DNA of 35,544 nt, taken from the NCBI GenBank assembly GCA_019649035.1, contig BMAT01011218.1, positions 211,895 through 247,438 of the forward strand. Direction: 5' to 3'. The translations under genes were made by a program, and so were the position numbers. Of the stretch, positions 10,602 to 21,100 are shown one piece after another. Below the pieces are notes generated by a model, which was not told the origin of the DNA, ran no database searches, and saw nothing but the letters and a program-made list of their open reading frames with translations. Source of the stretch: Elysia marginata. Taxonomy: Eukaryota; Mollusca; Gastropoda; Plakobranchidae. Every line of letters begins with the position of its first letter. The stretch's first letter is position 1.

Positions 10602-11339
10602 AGTTCTTTTGGACCTAGAATAATGCTCATTTAATTGTAATAGTTACTGTTAAAAAATACGCAGTTAAAAACGATTAGGTCCTTGTTTATCAAAAGTCTT
10701 TTTTTAATAAGCCCTGATACTTTTATGGTTGTTTTTGATTGAGACCACTTTGAAAACAAACCATTCTCAATGTATGTGAAAATTCAACAACAACAAAAAA
10801 AGAGCTACACTAAAGCTGTGTGAATAAGCAAATGAAACAGAATTCCAGACTTTTAAAAAAAGCAAATCTTTCCCGATCAAGAAGTAGATCTTGTCAGTAG
10901 ATCTATGATTGAGGAAATTGTCTATAGATACGTGTACCGGTACATAAAATTACATGTAGCCTATATTATCCTAAAACTTGCTATGTACACGTTTTTGAGG
11001 AATCAGGCCATTAGTTTTCTCAGCTTTAATGCTGCATAGAGAAGCCTTTTTTAGATCTCAATCTTCAAAGTTAATGCTAAGGGGTCGAAACGATTGAATT
11101 CTCTGGCTGTTCCTCATCTACCCGATTTTGCAACCTGCATCTTTTGTCGCAGTCCATGATCTTAATTTTATTGCAGACCACCAAAAGGGCCTTTTTGTTG
11201 TGCAGTAGGCCCTATTAGTTTTTTTTTCTTATTATTTAACCTTTATTGTGTTATATCCCTTTCCCTTTTGGGAAATAAATTTGGCTTTGTTACTCAATGT
11301 GACCGTGTTGCCAGAAAAGCAGCTTCACCAATGCCTCAG
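10602..11339. other. Unassigned AT-rich intergenic sequence
   Basis: No gene or clear repeat boundary seen. Contains several AGATCT words and a T-run near 11218-11228. Confidence 0.6.
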
Positions 11340-11573
11340 CGGACCAGTACATTTGAAGGACATTATTAACCCATGAGCAGGGTGTTGCAGCCACATATCT
11401 CAAATTCAAGCATTGCCTGTAGCTGGGTACCCATTTTACAGGTGAGTCGACTAGGGAAAGTTAGGGTAAATTGCTTTCCATAGGATATGGCAACATGGCA
11501 TGATCGGGAATCGAACCTGCGGCTGCCTGATCACGAGTCCAGCATGCTAACCACTCTGCCATGCTGCCCCACT
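11340..11573 (-). mobile_element. tRNA-derived SINE, family 2, well-preserved head
   Basis: Minus strand: GGCAGCATGGCAGAGTGGTT (A box), GGACTCGTGATC (anticodon-loop-like), GGTTCGATTCCC (B box, plus 11506-11517). A body follows with AAATTGCTTTCC and ACCCATTTTACAGGTGAGT (plus 11430-11448 region). A tRNA head plus conserved non-tRNA body identifies a SINE rather than a functional tRNA: the acceptor stem does not close and no 3' gene boundary is seen. Confidence 0.7.
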
Positions 11574-12147
11574 TTGAAAAAAATGTTTGGACCAGGAGTT
11601 GCAATTATCAACAGTAAAAAATGTTTTGGTTTAAAAAACAGTTTGTGATTTTCAATGTTGACTGCTTAAATGACGATGATGGCAATTATGTATGCGTAAA
11701 AAAATTGCATAGCCTACAGTGTGCACACAATTATGTGTGCAAACAATATTTCAGCAAAACTCAGCTCCCCGTAATTACAGGTATATAGACTCATCCATGC
11801 TAGAGTGATGCTCTTTATTTGGTGCTCCTCTGTAAGTTTAGAAAATAGTTTGTTTGGCAATGGCCTGTAGGGATACTCATGTAAAGTGATGAGAGCAGTT
11901 TAGTCTGTTAGGCACATTGTAAAAAGGCTTTTTAATTTTGTCTTCTTTAACTCGTTGTATTCTTGTTAGTTTTTTTTATAAAGCTTTTATTTAATTATTT
12001 AGGTTTACAAAATGTGCAAGTTCAAATGTCTTGCAACCAGTCAAAGTGAGTCTCAATTCAAAACAGGAAAATAGTAGGATATTGCTATCGCAGAGAAGCT
12101 TTTTCTATACTTTAAAACACACACAAAAAAAACAAAACAAAAAAAAA

Positions 12148-12668
12148 CAGGACAACTCTATCATACTTCTGTTTGGAGTTTTAGCCATTTGAAGTCTGCA
12201 GGCTTAGGTCATGTAAAATTTCAGAAAGGGGATAAAATTGCATTTCAAGTCTAGACAACTCTAAAGGTGTAAAGCCCTTAACACGCACACCAATTAAAAT
12301 TAGGCACAAAAAACCTGAAATTTCAACATGAACCAGGTCTTAAAACTGTTAAGAAATGGTTTCAGTGTCAACATCTTAAAGAAAAAAAATTACTTCTGAA
12401 CACCCAATAAACCTTGAAAGCCTACAGTGGAATCCTCTTAAGATAAACCCCTCTGGGCCCCAATAAAAAGTTTATTTTATCCAAAGTTTATAGATCTATT
12501 AAGCAGTATCGTTGTAAAGAAAAAAAAAGGAAAGGGAACAAAACGCCAAGTTTATCTTAACCCATAGTTCATCTTAAACAGGGTTTATCTTAAGCAGATT
12601 CCACTGTATACAGGTATCTCAAAACTAGGCCTTGCCACTTAAGAATCATTTGGACAAGATTTATGGCA
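12148..12668. repeat. Interspersed repeat family R, copy A (interrupted by a MITE)
   Basis: Matches 20972-21281 through blocks such as AGTTTTAGCCATTTGAA, ACTCTAAAGGTGTAAAG, AACATGAACCAGGT, TTACTTCTGAACACCCA and ACTTAAGAATCATTTGG, in the same order. The match is broken only by the 182-bp insertion at 12425-12606. Confidence 0.7.
12425..12606. mobile_element. Tc1/mariner (pogo/Tigger)-type MITE with TA target duplication
   Basis: Left end CAGTGGAATCCTCTTAAGAT and right end (reverse complement) CAGTGGAATCTGCTTAAGAT differ at 2 of 20 positions, and AAACCC follows in both. The element is flanked by TA on both sides (12423-12424 and 12607-12608). CAGTGGAA-type ends with TA duplication are typical of pogo/Tigger-group MITEs. 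It sits inside repeat R copy A. Confidence 0.85.
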
Positions 12669-12767
12669 AACAAAAATTTGCGTGAGAGTTATTCTCACCA
12701 CAGGGGACTACATATCATCTATATATAGGCCATTGTAGGCTACTTTTATAACCCCTTAAACGAAAGG

Positions 12768-12858
12768 GATAACCTTGGCATTGGCCCGCTGGCAAGACCG
12801 GCCAAATGAAGGTGGTGATAATCCATTTTAACAGTCTAGCAGGCCAATCCCAGGATTA
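12768..12858. mobile_element. Small MITE family M, copy 1
   Basis: Terminal inverted repeats: left TAACCTTGGCATTGGCCCGC and right (reverse complement) TAATCCTGGGATTGGCCTGC. About 91 bp. The same ends occur at 15141-15247 in the opposite orientation. No coding sequence. Confidence 0.65.
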
Positions 12859-12924
12859 AACCAAATGAAATGCATTCAGACCTACCTTTCTATTAGCAAC
12901 CAACACCAGCTCGAGTTAAAAAAC

Positions 12925-13430
12925 ATAGGTAGCGTTAATTGCCACAGAGTGACGATGTGTGTGTTAATTGCTACAGAGTAAAGACGGATCTATATTTAGC
13001 ACTTGGTATAAAATAGGGCACTCTGATTGGCTGCCAATGTCAGTGACCTTTGTGACTCTGACCTCTCCCTCAAGACTTAGCTTGCGCCTGCTTTGATCTC
13101 AACTTCATTCATTCTTTCCTCCTCTCTCTCTCTCTCACTCATCTCACGCTCTCTTTCTCTGTCTCTGTTTATCCCTTTTGATCTTAGCATCGTTTCTCAA
13201 CTTCATGTTCTTCCTTTCTCTCTTTCTTTATTGTGACCTAGTTTCTTCTTCTTCTCGCTCTCTCTCTCCAAGGCTACCCCAAACTAGAATCTAGGTTTAA
13301 TCTACACCCAGACCTCATTAATCTGGAACTTGTTTCTCCTCTCAAGTCACAAGAAATCTAGATGAAGGCATTTTTTCTATCTCTCATGATCTAAAACCCA
13401 AACTTTGTCTCTTCTACCTATTTTTCACAG

Positions 13431-13479
<49 letters not shown>

Positions 13480-14105
13480 CTCTGCCTTTCTTTTTTTTTT
13501 ACCTCTTTTGCTCTCTTTCTCTTTCTATCTATCAACATAGTTTAGATCTAAAACCAAGGTCTTGTTTCTTATTCTCTAAGTCGCTCTGGTTTAGAGACAA
13601 CATTTAGATTAAATTTATGGGTCTCAGGTCTATTTTCAAGTGTTCAAGGAAGCATGTCAAAATTTTTTTGTGCAGTCTAATGTAATTTCAAAATCATGCT
13701 AATGAAAACTAGTCATTAAGTAAAGGCAAAACATGTGGAAAAGAAGACAACACAAAAAATCACCACCTTGCATAGCCTACATAAAACAATTGAATTAAAA
13801 CTTTAGGGCTTAAGAAACAAAACAAAAACATTTTCTACATGCAGTTTTCAACCTTGTAACTGTTAGGCTGGATCTGGTGGACTAAAGATGAACTCATGAA
13901 ACAAAGAACTTCAGGACATAGGCCCTACATGACAGTGACAAGACAAGTTCTTGTTTTGAATCTTTGCCTTAAGATGTAGAAGAGTTCCTCTTACTCTGTG
14001 ACAATTAACGGCACGTTAATTGTTACATCGCTACTCTGTAGCAAGTAATGCCGTGTTAATTGTTAGGCCTACATCCTCACTCTGTAGCAACTAATGACAC
14101 TAGAT
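12925..14105. mobile_element. Putative 1.2 kb element with iterated subterminal inverted motifs
   Basis: The left side carries two copies of TTAATTGCYACAGAGTRA (12933-12980). The right side carries three in reverse complement (about 13998-14090: ACTCTGTGACAATTAA, ACTCTGTAGCAAGTAA, ACTCTGTAGCAACTAA). TTAATTG words alternate with them on both sides. Between lie a pyrimidine-rich tract and a long (TC)n, with no coding sequence. The exact ends and target duplication are not clear. Confidence 0.5.
13060..13520. repeat. Polypyrimidine region with (TC)n microsatellite
   Basis: Strongly C/T-biased strand with a pure (TC)n run at about 13434-13476 and shorter CTCTCT blocks around 13118-13135 and 13256-13268. 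It lies inside the putative inverted-motif element. Confidence 0.9.
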
Positions 14106-14213
14106 CTACCCAAAACATATTTTTTTTTTATTTCTGGAATTTCTAGTAGATTTACTTTGATGTAGACGTTTGCAATATTTGTGCTATATTCTGCAATATC
14201 GGGAATAGATCTA

Positions 14214-14275
14214 GATCTAGATTAACATTCTAGTACTCAGATAGGATCTAGATTAACATTCTAGTACTTAGATAG
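14214..14275. repeat. 31-bp tandem duplication
   Basis: Units 14214-14244 and 14245-14275 both begin GATCTAGATTAACATTCTAG and differ at one base (CTCAG versus CTTAG). The junction is exact, suggesting a recent duplication. Confidence 0.9.
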
Positions 14276-14518
14276 GCTAAAGGTTTTGAATCCCAGCTGC
14301 TTACCCCGGAACTTCTGCCCCATCTTTTAGTCCTGCAAAGGCTCGTCTTTGTTCCAAAGTTGGGCCTCCTCCCGTAGAAATCGTAGTCATTTTAATTTAC
14401 AAGGATTGCCCGGTAAACAAACAATGAGATAAGTCGCCCTATCTTGTTCGTTGACTTAAAGAGCCACTATCTTCGCGACCACAGCAAAGACTGTACCGTT
14501 GTTAACGCCGCCACCTGT

Positions 14519-14532
14519 GTTGCTATGTAGAC
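14519..14532 (+). promoter_or_regulatory. Candidate RFX X-box upstream of TRPV
   Basis: GTTGCTATGTAGAC matches the RFX X-box consensus RYYNYYATRRNRAC at 13 of 14 positions, about 440-456 bases before the start codon. RFX factors drive ciliary genes in animals. A one-mismatch hit is expected roughly once per 3 kb per strand, so this is only suggestive. Confidence 0.3.
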
Positions 14533-14974
14533 AATATGACGGAAGTAGGCAGTGATAGATATTTTTACATTCGCAGTTTTACTTATTGCAAAAATGATTA
14601 TGAAATTGGCCTTCCTTAAACAATTCTCTTTTTACAATTGTGAAAGTGCATGTTATCACCAACTGACGTATTTCTTTGTGTTAGAAAAACATAACTAATC
14701 AAATATTTCATATTGTATTGTATGTTTGTGTAAATCTCTTGTATAACTATTTCTTGGCTATTCTTGCTGCTAGGAGAGCCCGCCATATTGTTTGGACAAT
14801 AATTGACATCCAAAATGGCTGACTTGTAGCCTGGATTACACGGATGCAAACGAAAGAGAAAAATAATGACTTACCCCTGTTAGAGATTTCGGATCCACTT
14901 GATCTAGGTTTCTTTTTCGCTGCATGAAAATTCAGAAATAATTTGAATTCTGACCTGATCAATCTGCTGACACA

Positions 14975-15119
14975 ATGGGGAACACAGCAGTAGTTGCAAG
15001 TGGTGTGAAAAACCAAGGAAACTCGAAAGCAAGTAAACTGTATCAGCTTGTTGATTTACAAGGTGGCGGAGAACTTGTGGAGCTGACAAAACATGCAATA
15101 TGGACTAAAAATTATACAG
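14975..15119 (+). CDS. TRPV exon 1 (start codon)
   Basis: Encodes 48 residues from [10 protein letters not shown] through '[17 protein letters not shown]' to 'WTKNYT', ending in phase 1 at ACA G|gtagac. The GGGELV stretch before the ankyrin domain is typical of invertebrate TRPV N-termini. Glycine at position 2 is exposed after Met removal, but residue 6 is Val, so it is not a textbook myristoylation site. Confidence 0.85.
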
Positions 15120-18100
15120 GTAGACATTCATTTAATAGCTTAATCCTGGGATTGCCCTGCTTGTGTTCAAAATGGGTTAACAACTATTAAAGTATTATAA
15201 ATCCTCTATATTTCGTCAGTGTAGCCAGCAGGCCAATGCCAGGATTATCCCCATTTGAGGATGCAGCAAGTACGATCTGCACTATAGATCGTCAACCAGG
15301 CTCTCCTGACCTTTCCTTCACAATGATTTCCTAATAGCTTCTAAGGCCTAAGCAGCAAAATAGTTTCAAAATTTCGTAAATAACCCTAGTAGTAGTAAGA
15401 TAGCCTAGATCTATATAGATTTAATTTGAGATTATATGGCCAAACAGCAAATCAAACTATCAATTATCTTAAATGCATTGGTCCTTTCAGATACCACTAA
15501 AAGATCTTAAAAGATATGTTGGTGCTTGAAATATAAACTTATGGCAGGTTCCACTAAATAATGAGGTCAAACTATAAATCTGACTTAATATTTATATGCT
15601 TTTTTCTTCCATTGGTTGTGCTGATAACATTGTTTTGTAATTTGTTTCTGCTGTTTGTTGACTTTATAAATAAATGAAACCAGTCAAAACCATTGTTTTT
15701 GATTCTGTGATTTTTAACGATTTTTTTTTACATGGCGGAACGTCGTTTTTTGGAAAGACTCCATTTCCCGATTTTCACAACAATAATTGTGATGTTTTAT
15801 AATTAGACTCAGTAGAAGCTGATTTTTGGAAATATCTACAACTGTTTTTGCTTCAAAATATGACTGGCTGTGCTGAGCATTGATCTTTTAGAATACAATG
15901 TGTATACCTTTTGTTAGGTCGACAATTCCTTCTGATTTCTCATATCTAGATCTAACAACGACGATTGAACAACAACTTGTCCCGTTTAGAAAGTAGTACT
16001 TATTGTCTTAAAACCTTCAAAGACATTGAAAACCTGAAAAAGATCGCAGAACAGAGGGATCAGTGGAGGATTCTATGCGCAAGAATACAAAAGGAAGCCG
16101 AGGCGTTGCAGTCTGACAACTATGATGCGGGACGGCGATAAGTCAGTCAGTCAGATCTAACACATCAAGACATCTTAGCACCATCTTTCCATTATTTTGA
16201 CAACCTAGAACGAAACTAGGATTTGTGCGCTTTTAGCATTATAACAATTTTCAGGGTGTAGGTTTTGAAGGAAAACATTGCGCCCAACCCGTGTCTTTCC
16301 GATGACTTGCGAGGATTGGCTGAGATCAAAAGACACACATCTTTGGCGTTTTATGTGTCAATCTGTGCCTTTACATTCTTTCCACATTGACTGGTGCCGA
16401 CACCTATGCAAGAAAAGTCCAGAATTAAGCATTGACCTCAAATTAAATGTTTTGAACTATATCGATGTGTCTCTCTGACAGCCTTTGATGTTGATGTTCT
16501 GTGTAGATCTAAAGAAAGGCGTAGGGCATAGGTCAGATTTGCATTGTGTTCTTCTACTTTACGCCATAAAAACTTCCTATTGGCGATGGTTTAGCCACCT
16601 TACTTTCAAACTTTGAATTTTATATTATTGAACTTGAAGAAACTTTAATTGTTTGTTCTGGGTGAAATTTAGGAATCAGCTATCGAGAATGAGATATCAT
16701 TATATGCTTATTGATACTGAACGTCACAATTTCCAAAGGACACCCATGCTGAGCGACGTTTATTGGAAATATCCATCATGGGCTTGTACGAAGATTGACA
16801 TAAAATGGGAAAGACCCGTTACATGAACAACACTCATGGGAAAGACTCAATGTAAATAGTCAGCTGATGGGCTTACGTCTGACGAGTCGGCCAAATTTTT
16901 GTATGGAAATAAAACCTTTATTTTAAATACAGTACTAACATACAGGCCTAATTCTATTGACGAAAGTTGGATACTTAAAAAGTTATACTCACAATTGTGA
17001 TAAAACGCTGGGTTACTTTTTTACTTTTAAGTTTTATTACAAGATAAAGCCTATACGAGTACATCAGATAAAATAGACATTTCATGATGTAACTGGTATT
17101 AACAGGTTTGCCTTTAATTTTTTTTTAAATATGTAATACTTACACTTACACTTACAGGCCTACTTCATCAAGCATTATATTGACTTATAATGGAGTCTAG
17201 ACATGTAGAATGGAATAGCTCAAATGTTATTTTTTTTATTTATAACAGCAGCCAAGCAGAATTTTATTGTAAAAGCTATACATTTATAGGCTAACATACT
17301 ATTCAAGAACTTTTATTACCATTCAAAAAAAGTATTTTAGGTATACTAACCACTTTCTTTTAAAATTTGGTAGAAAATATCAATTCATTTTACCTTTCCG
17401 TAACCATTGCACTTTTGCAGCATTTCAATGTGTATGTAAAGACTAAATGTCTTCAGAAGCTCAGAAAGTACTGGAGTACCAGAAGATTAGTAACAAAATT
17501 ATTCATTTAGTTTTTTTTCTCAGCTTTATTGCTCTGGAGTCTCCCATTTTCTGTCAGCAAAAAGATTAAAATTTTATATTGTCAAGTAAGGTGGGGGGGG
17601 AGGAGGGGGCTATATTATTATAATTTAATAATTAAAAAAAGCATCCTGAGGTAGGTTAACCAACCAATTAATTGATAGTCCAAAGGGTTTTAAACAGACA
17701 TAAAGGTATGCACAAACCATGATAATATTGCATAGTGAAGACAGTGGATCCTTAAACAGTTTATAATTTTCTATTGTATTGTGTTTCTGAAGAAGGCAGT
17801 AAAATAAAGCCGAAACATATTTGTGTATAAACTTAAGTTGTAGTGGTTTTTTTTTCTTGTTTCTCGGAGTGATAGGTTGTGAATCTGCTTTTTTATTGTA
17901 AACATTGTATTTAGATCTCACAGATTTACATGCATCCTTCTTGGATCTTTAAATCTACTCTACAGATAATGAGGTATACTCCATGTGTTGTGAATTTTTC
18001 CTTAGTATTTAAATTTTCTATTCTCACACCTGCTGTAAGTGATGCTAGAGGAAATAAAATTAGATCTAGCTGTATTAAGTAGAAAAAACAGCAACAAACA

Positions 18101-21100
18101 GCTAACCTGGTGAGGTGTGAGTTTTCCATGTAAAGCATTGAGGAGTCAATAGGGCACCTCAGCACTGATTTCAAGAAACTAGGCTACCCTCAGATAGAGG
18201 GCCTACATAATCTTATTAAATTTAAATCCATTTATCAAAGGCTAACGCTTGATCTTTGTAGTACAAAGAGCTATAGTTACATTTCTTTATTTCGAATAAT
18301 TTTCCTTAGCAATATTGTTTGGAGCTTTTTTGCACTGGTTTTTCAATGATGGTGAAGTGTAGGCCTATAATTATGAGCCATTCGTGATTTGCATATTGTT
18401 TTTCTTTATTGAAATACTTATTTCCATTTTTTTTTGCTATTTACCTCTATTCATGAACCTTCTCTCTCTCTCAAGGTCTTTTAAACCTCCATTTGTCATA
18501 GCATAAAATTAGAATGAATTTCAGGCTGTTTGAGCATAAAAAGTCTGAGAAAAAAAATGAGAGAATGGTTTTACAAAAATCCAAGGCGAGATCACTTCAG
18601 GTCCAATTAAATAGAAATCAGGAGGTCTTTAGCTTAAATAAATACCATTTTTAGAATACTGAACTCATCCCCTTTCCCATAAAACATGATTCACTTTGTT
18701 TAAAATGTTGGTAATTTGGGGATATGTAATTGACCATTTTTTTGGAACCTTCCTTGTACTTGCAATTTTCACTGTCAGAACTTGAGCCCTACAATTACAC
18801 GTTTGTAGCTGTGTACACGGTAATATTCAAAATGCTGATGCTAGAGGCCTGCATCAAAAGGCAATTCAAATCAATTTAAATCAGCACTCTTTGAAACTTT
18901 AGAATATTCTTTTCTGTGTGTGTGATGCAGAAATCACGAAATAAAAATTTAAAAAAAAGAAAGAATCATAAACACCTTATTAAATAATTAAGTGATAGAC
19001 TGCAAAAGTGACAAAAGACTTTTCATTTCAAATTTTTCAGTCCTTGATGAGAGAATTCAAAAAGATGTTGCACCCTTTTTGTATAGAAATGGAGAAGGGG
19101 AGTATATCCCTATTGTAGATCTTGTGAAAATCAGAAATGCAGACAGAGCCAAAACTGGGATAAGAGCAAGCAAGGAAAAGCAGAAGTCAGCAGAGGAACA
19201 GGCAAGAATTGACAGTATCATGATGATGGAGCAGGACCCTTCAGATGGAATGATTTCAAAACAAGGCATGAACTTAAATCTAGAATTCTGTTTGAATTAA
19301 GATAGAAATTCCGTGAAGAGTATTTCTATTTTGTTCCTTTGAATTTTAATTGATCAATATATCTTTCTTTTATCATGGACCACAATAACTTGAGTTTAAA
19401 AGGCTCGACAATTATAGATCATATCCATATGATGTGTCAAAACAATTTGTAGTTTGCATTTCATTGTATATATATATATATATATATACAACACTCATTC
19501 AACGAAATTAAGATATCACATGATTATTGGAAGAAAAAAATTACTATCATGAACTTTTAAGGGAAGGGGGCTGTTTAATCCTGCGAAAAAAAGGAAAAAA
19601 CTTCTTAACAAGATTATAATGGTTATGAAAATGTTTTAACCCCTAATTATTCAGGGTATTTTGTTCCCCTGTCTATACTTTGTGACACAAAGACATTGAG
19701 GATTATGTGTAACCACTAAAGCCACAGTCTATTTATAAATGCTACAAACATTCACCAGTTTGCAGGAGTAACAGTTATATTCTCTACTGCTAATATTTCA
19801 GTTTCCAAAATAGTATAAGACAACATTTTGGTAAAATCCAATCTAGTCTTTAGAAATGTTTTTGGCTGAACTGATTGAAAAATAAAAACTTGTAGCTATG
19901 CTCATTTCAATTAAATCATGGTGTTTAATTACACCATAAGTCCATCATGCTAATTCCAATGTACTCATGAATGGTGTTTCTTTCTAAAGACCATAAGTCC
20001 ATGCTAATTCTAATTTATTCATGAATGGTGTTTTTTTAGACCATAAATCCAGATTTCAGTGCTGGGATCTGGAGAAAAGAGGAACTGTTGGAGACACTAT
20101 CCTGCATTTGTGTCTCCTCAATGCCACACAAGCTCATGCAGATCTTGCTAAGCGACTCCTGCATTTCTTCCCAAAAATGATAAATGACATCTATGTGGGC
20201 GAGGAATACTATGGTACATAATGTATATTTGCATCCTTTTTAAAAATTATTGAACAATTTTTCTGTGGCACCATTGCCAACAATTTTTCAAACTTTTGAA
20301 TGGTATTAATACCATTGAAATGTTCCTAATAAAGTTTTAATATGAATTTTTTAAATGTGTCAAATAAAACTTTCTAATTGCCAATGTAATAAATTCCGTT
20401 GTTTTAAGTGAAAGATTGATAAAAATTTTGTTACTCTATCTATCTCTAACTAGGGGAGACAATTCTACATATTGCTATTGTCAATGAAGACCCAGCCATG
20501 GTGAAATTTCTTCTGGACAAAGGAGCAGACGTCCATGCTCGTGTTTGTGGGAATTTCTTCACACCGGATGATCAGAGAGAATCCCGTAGTGACTCCTTTG
20601 ACCATGAATGGGTCAACGTGTGCAAGGAAACTAACTATGAGGGGTTTGTGTTTCTTCAAGACCAAGAATTTTTTTATAATGGTGGTTAATTCACTTTAAA
20701 AACTCTAAGCTCATTACATTGGTTCTACAACATGTTATTGTTGACATAATTATATACTTCACAAACATGTGCAGAGAAGGAGCACTAAAACCTGTCATCA
20801 CCTTACCACAACGACAAGATCTTTGACTGACTGTAGCTGGATATTTATTATCACCTGGGTGAAGAAAAAAATTTCTATAAATGCCTTGCAACCAGAAGTG
20901 GAAGTCAAAATTGGAGGGTAGTCAGATAGTGGTACCAATAGACTCATTGTCTCTACTTTCAGATGATACAAACAGAAAAGCTCTATGATGCTTATGTGTG
21001 AAGTTATAGCCGTTTGAAAATAAAGGGGAGAAAGTTCCATTTAAAGTTTAGATAACTATAAAGGTGTAAAGGTCTTAGCAACCATACCAATGAAAATTTA

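Larger units (their letters stand above)
14106..14974. other. Region upstream of the TRPV start codon
   Basis: Probable promoter and 5' UTR zone. Holds the 31-bp tandem repeat, a CG-containing patch at 14470-14545 with the candidate X-box, and no TATA box that can be argued for. A non-coding first exon may exist but cannot be placed. Confidence 0.5.

Noticed and set aside
11485-11575. Possible functional tRNA gene on the minus strand
   Set aside because: A and B boxes are present but the acceptor and anticodon stems do not pair, and a SINE body follows; a second mutated copy exists at 900-1056.
16868-16900. CTGACGAG, resembling the core of a hammerhead ribozyme
   Set aside because: No stem II closes and the required GAAA follows at the wrong place; the flanks do not form stems I and III.
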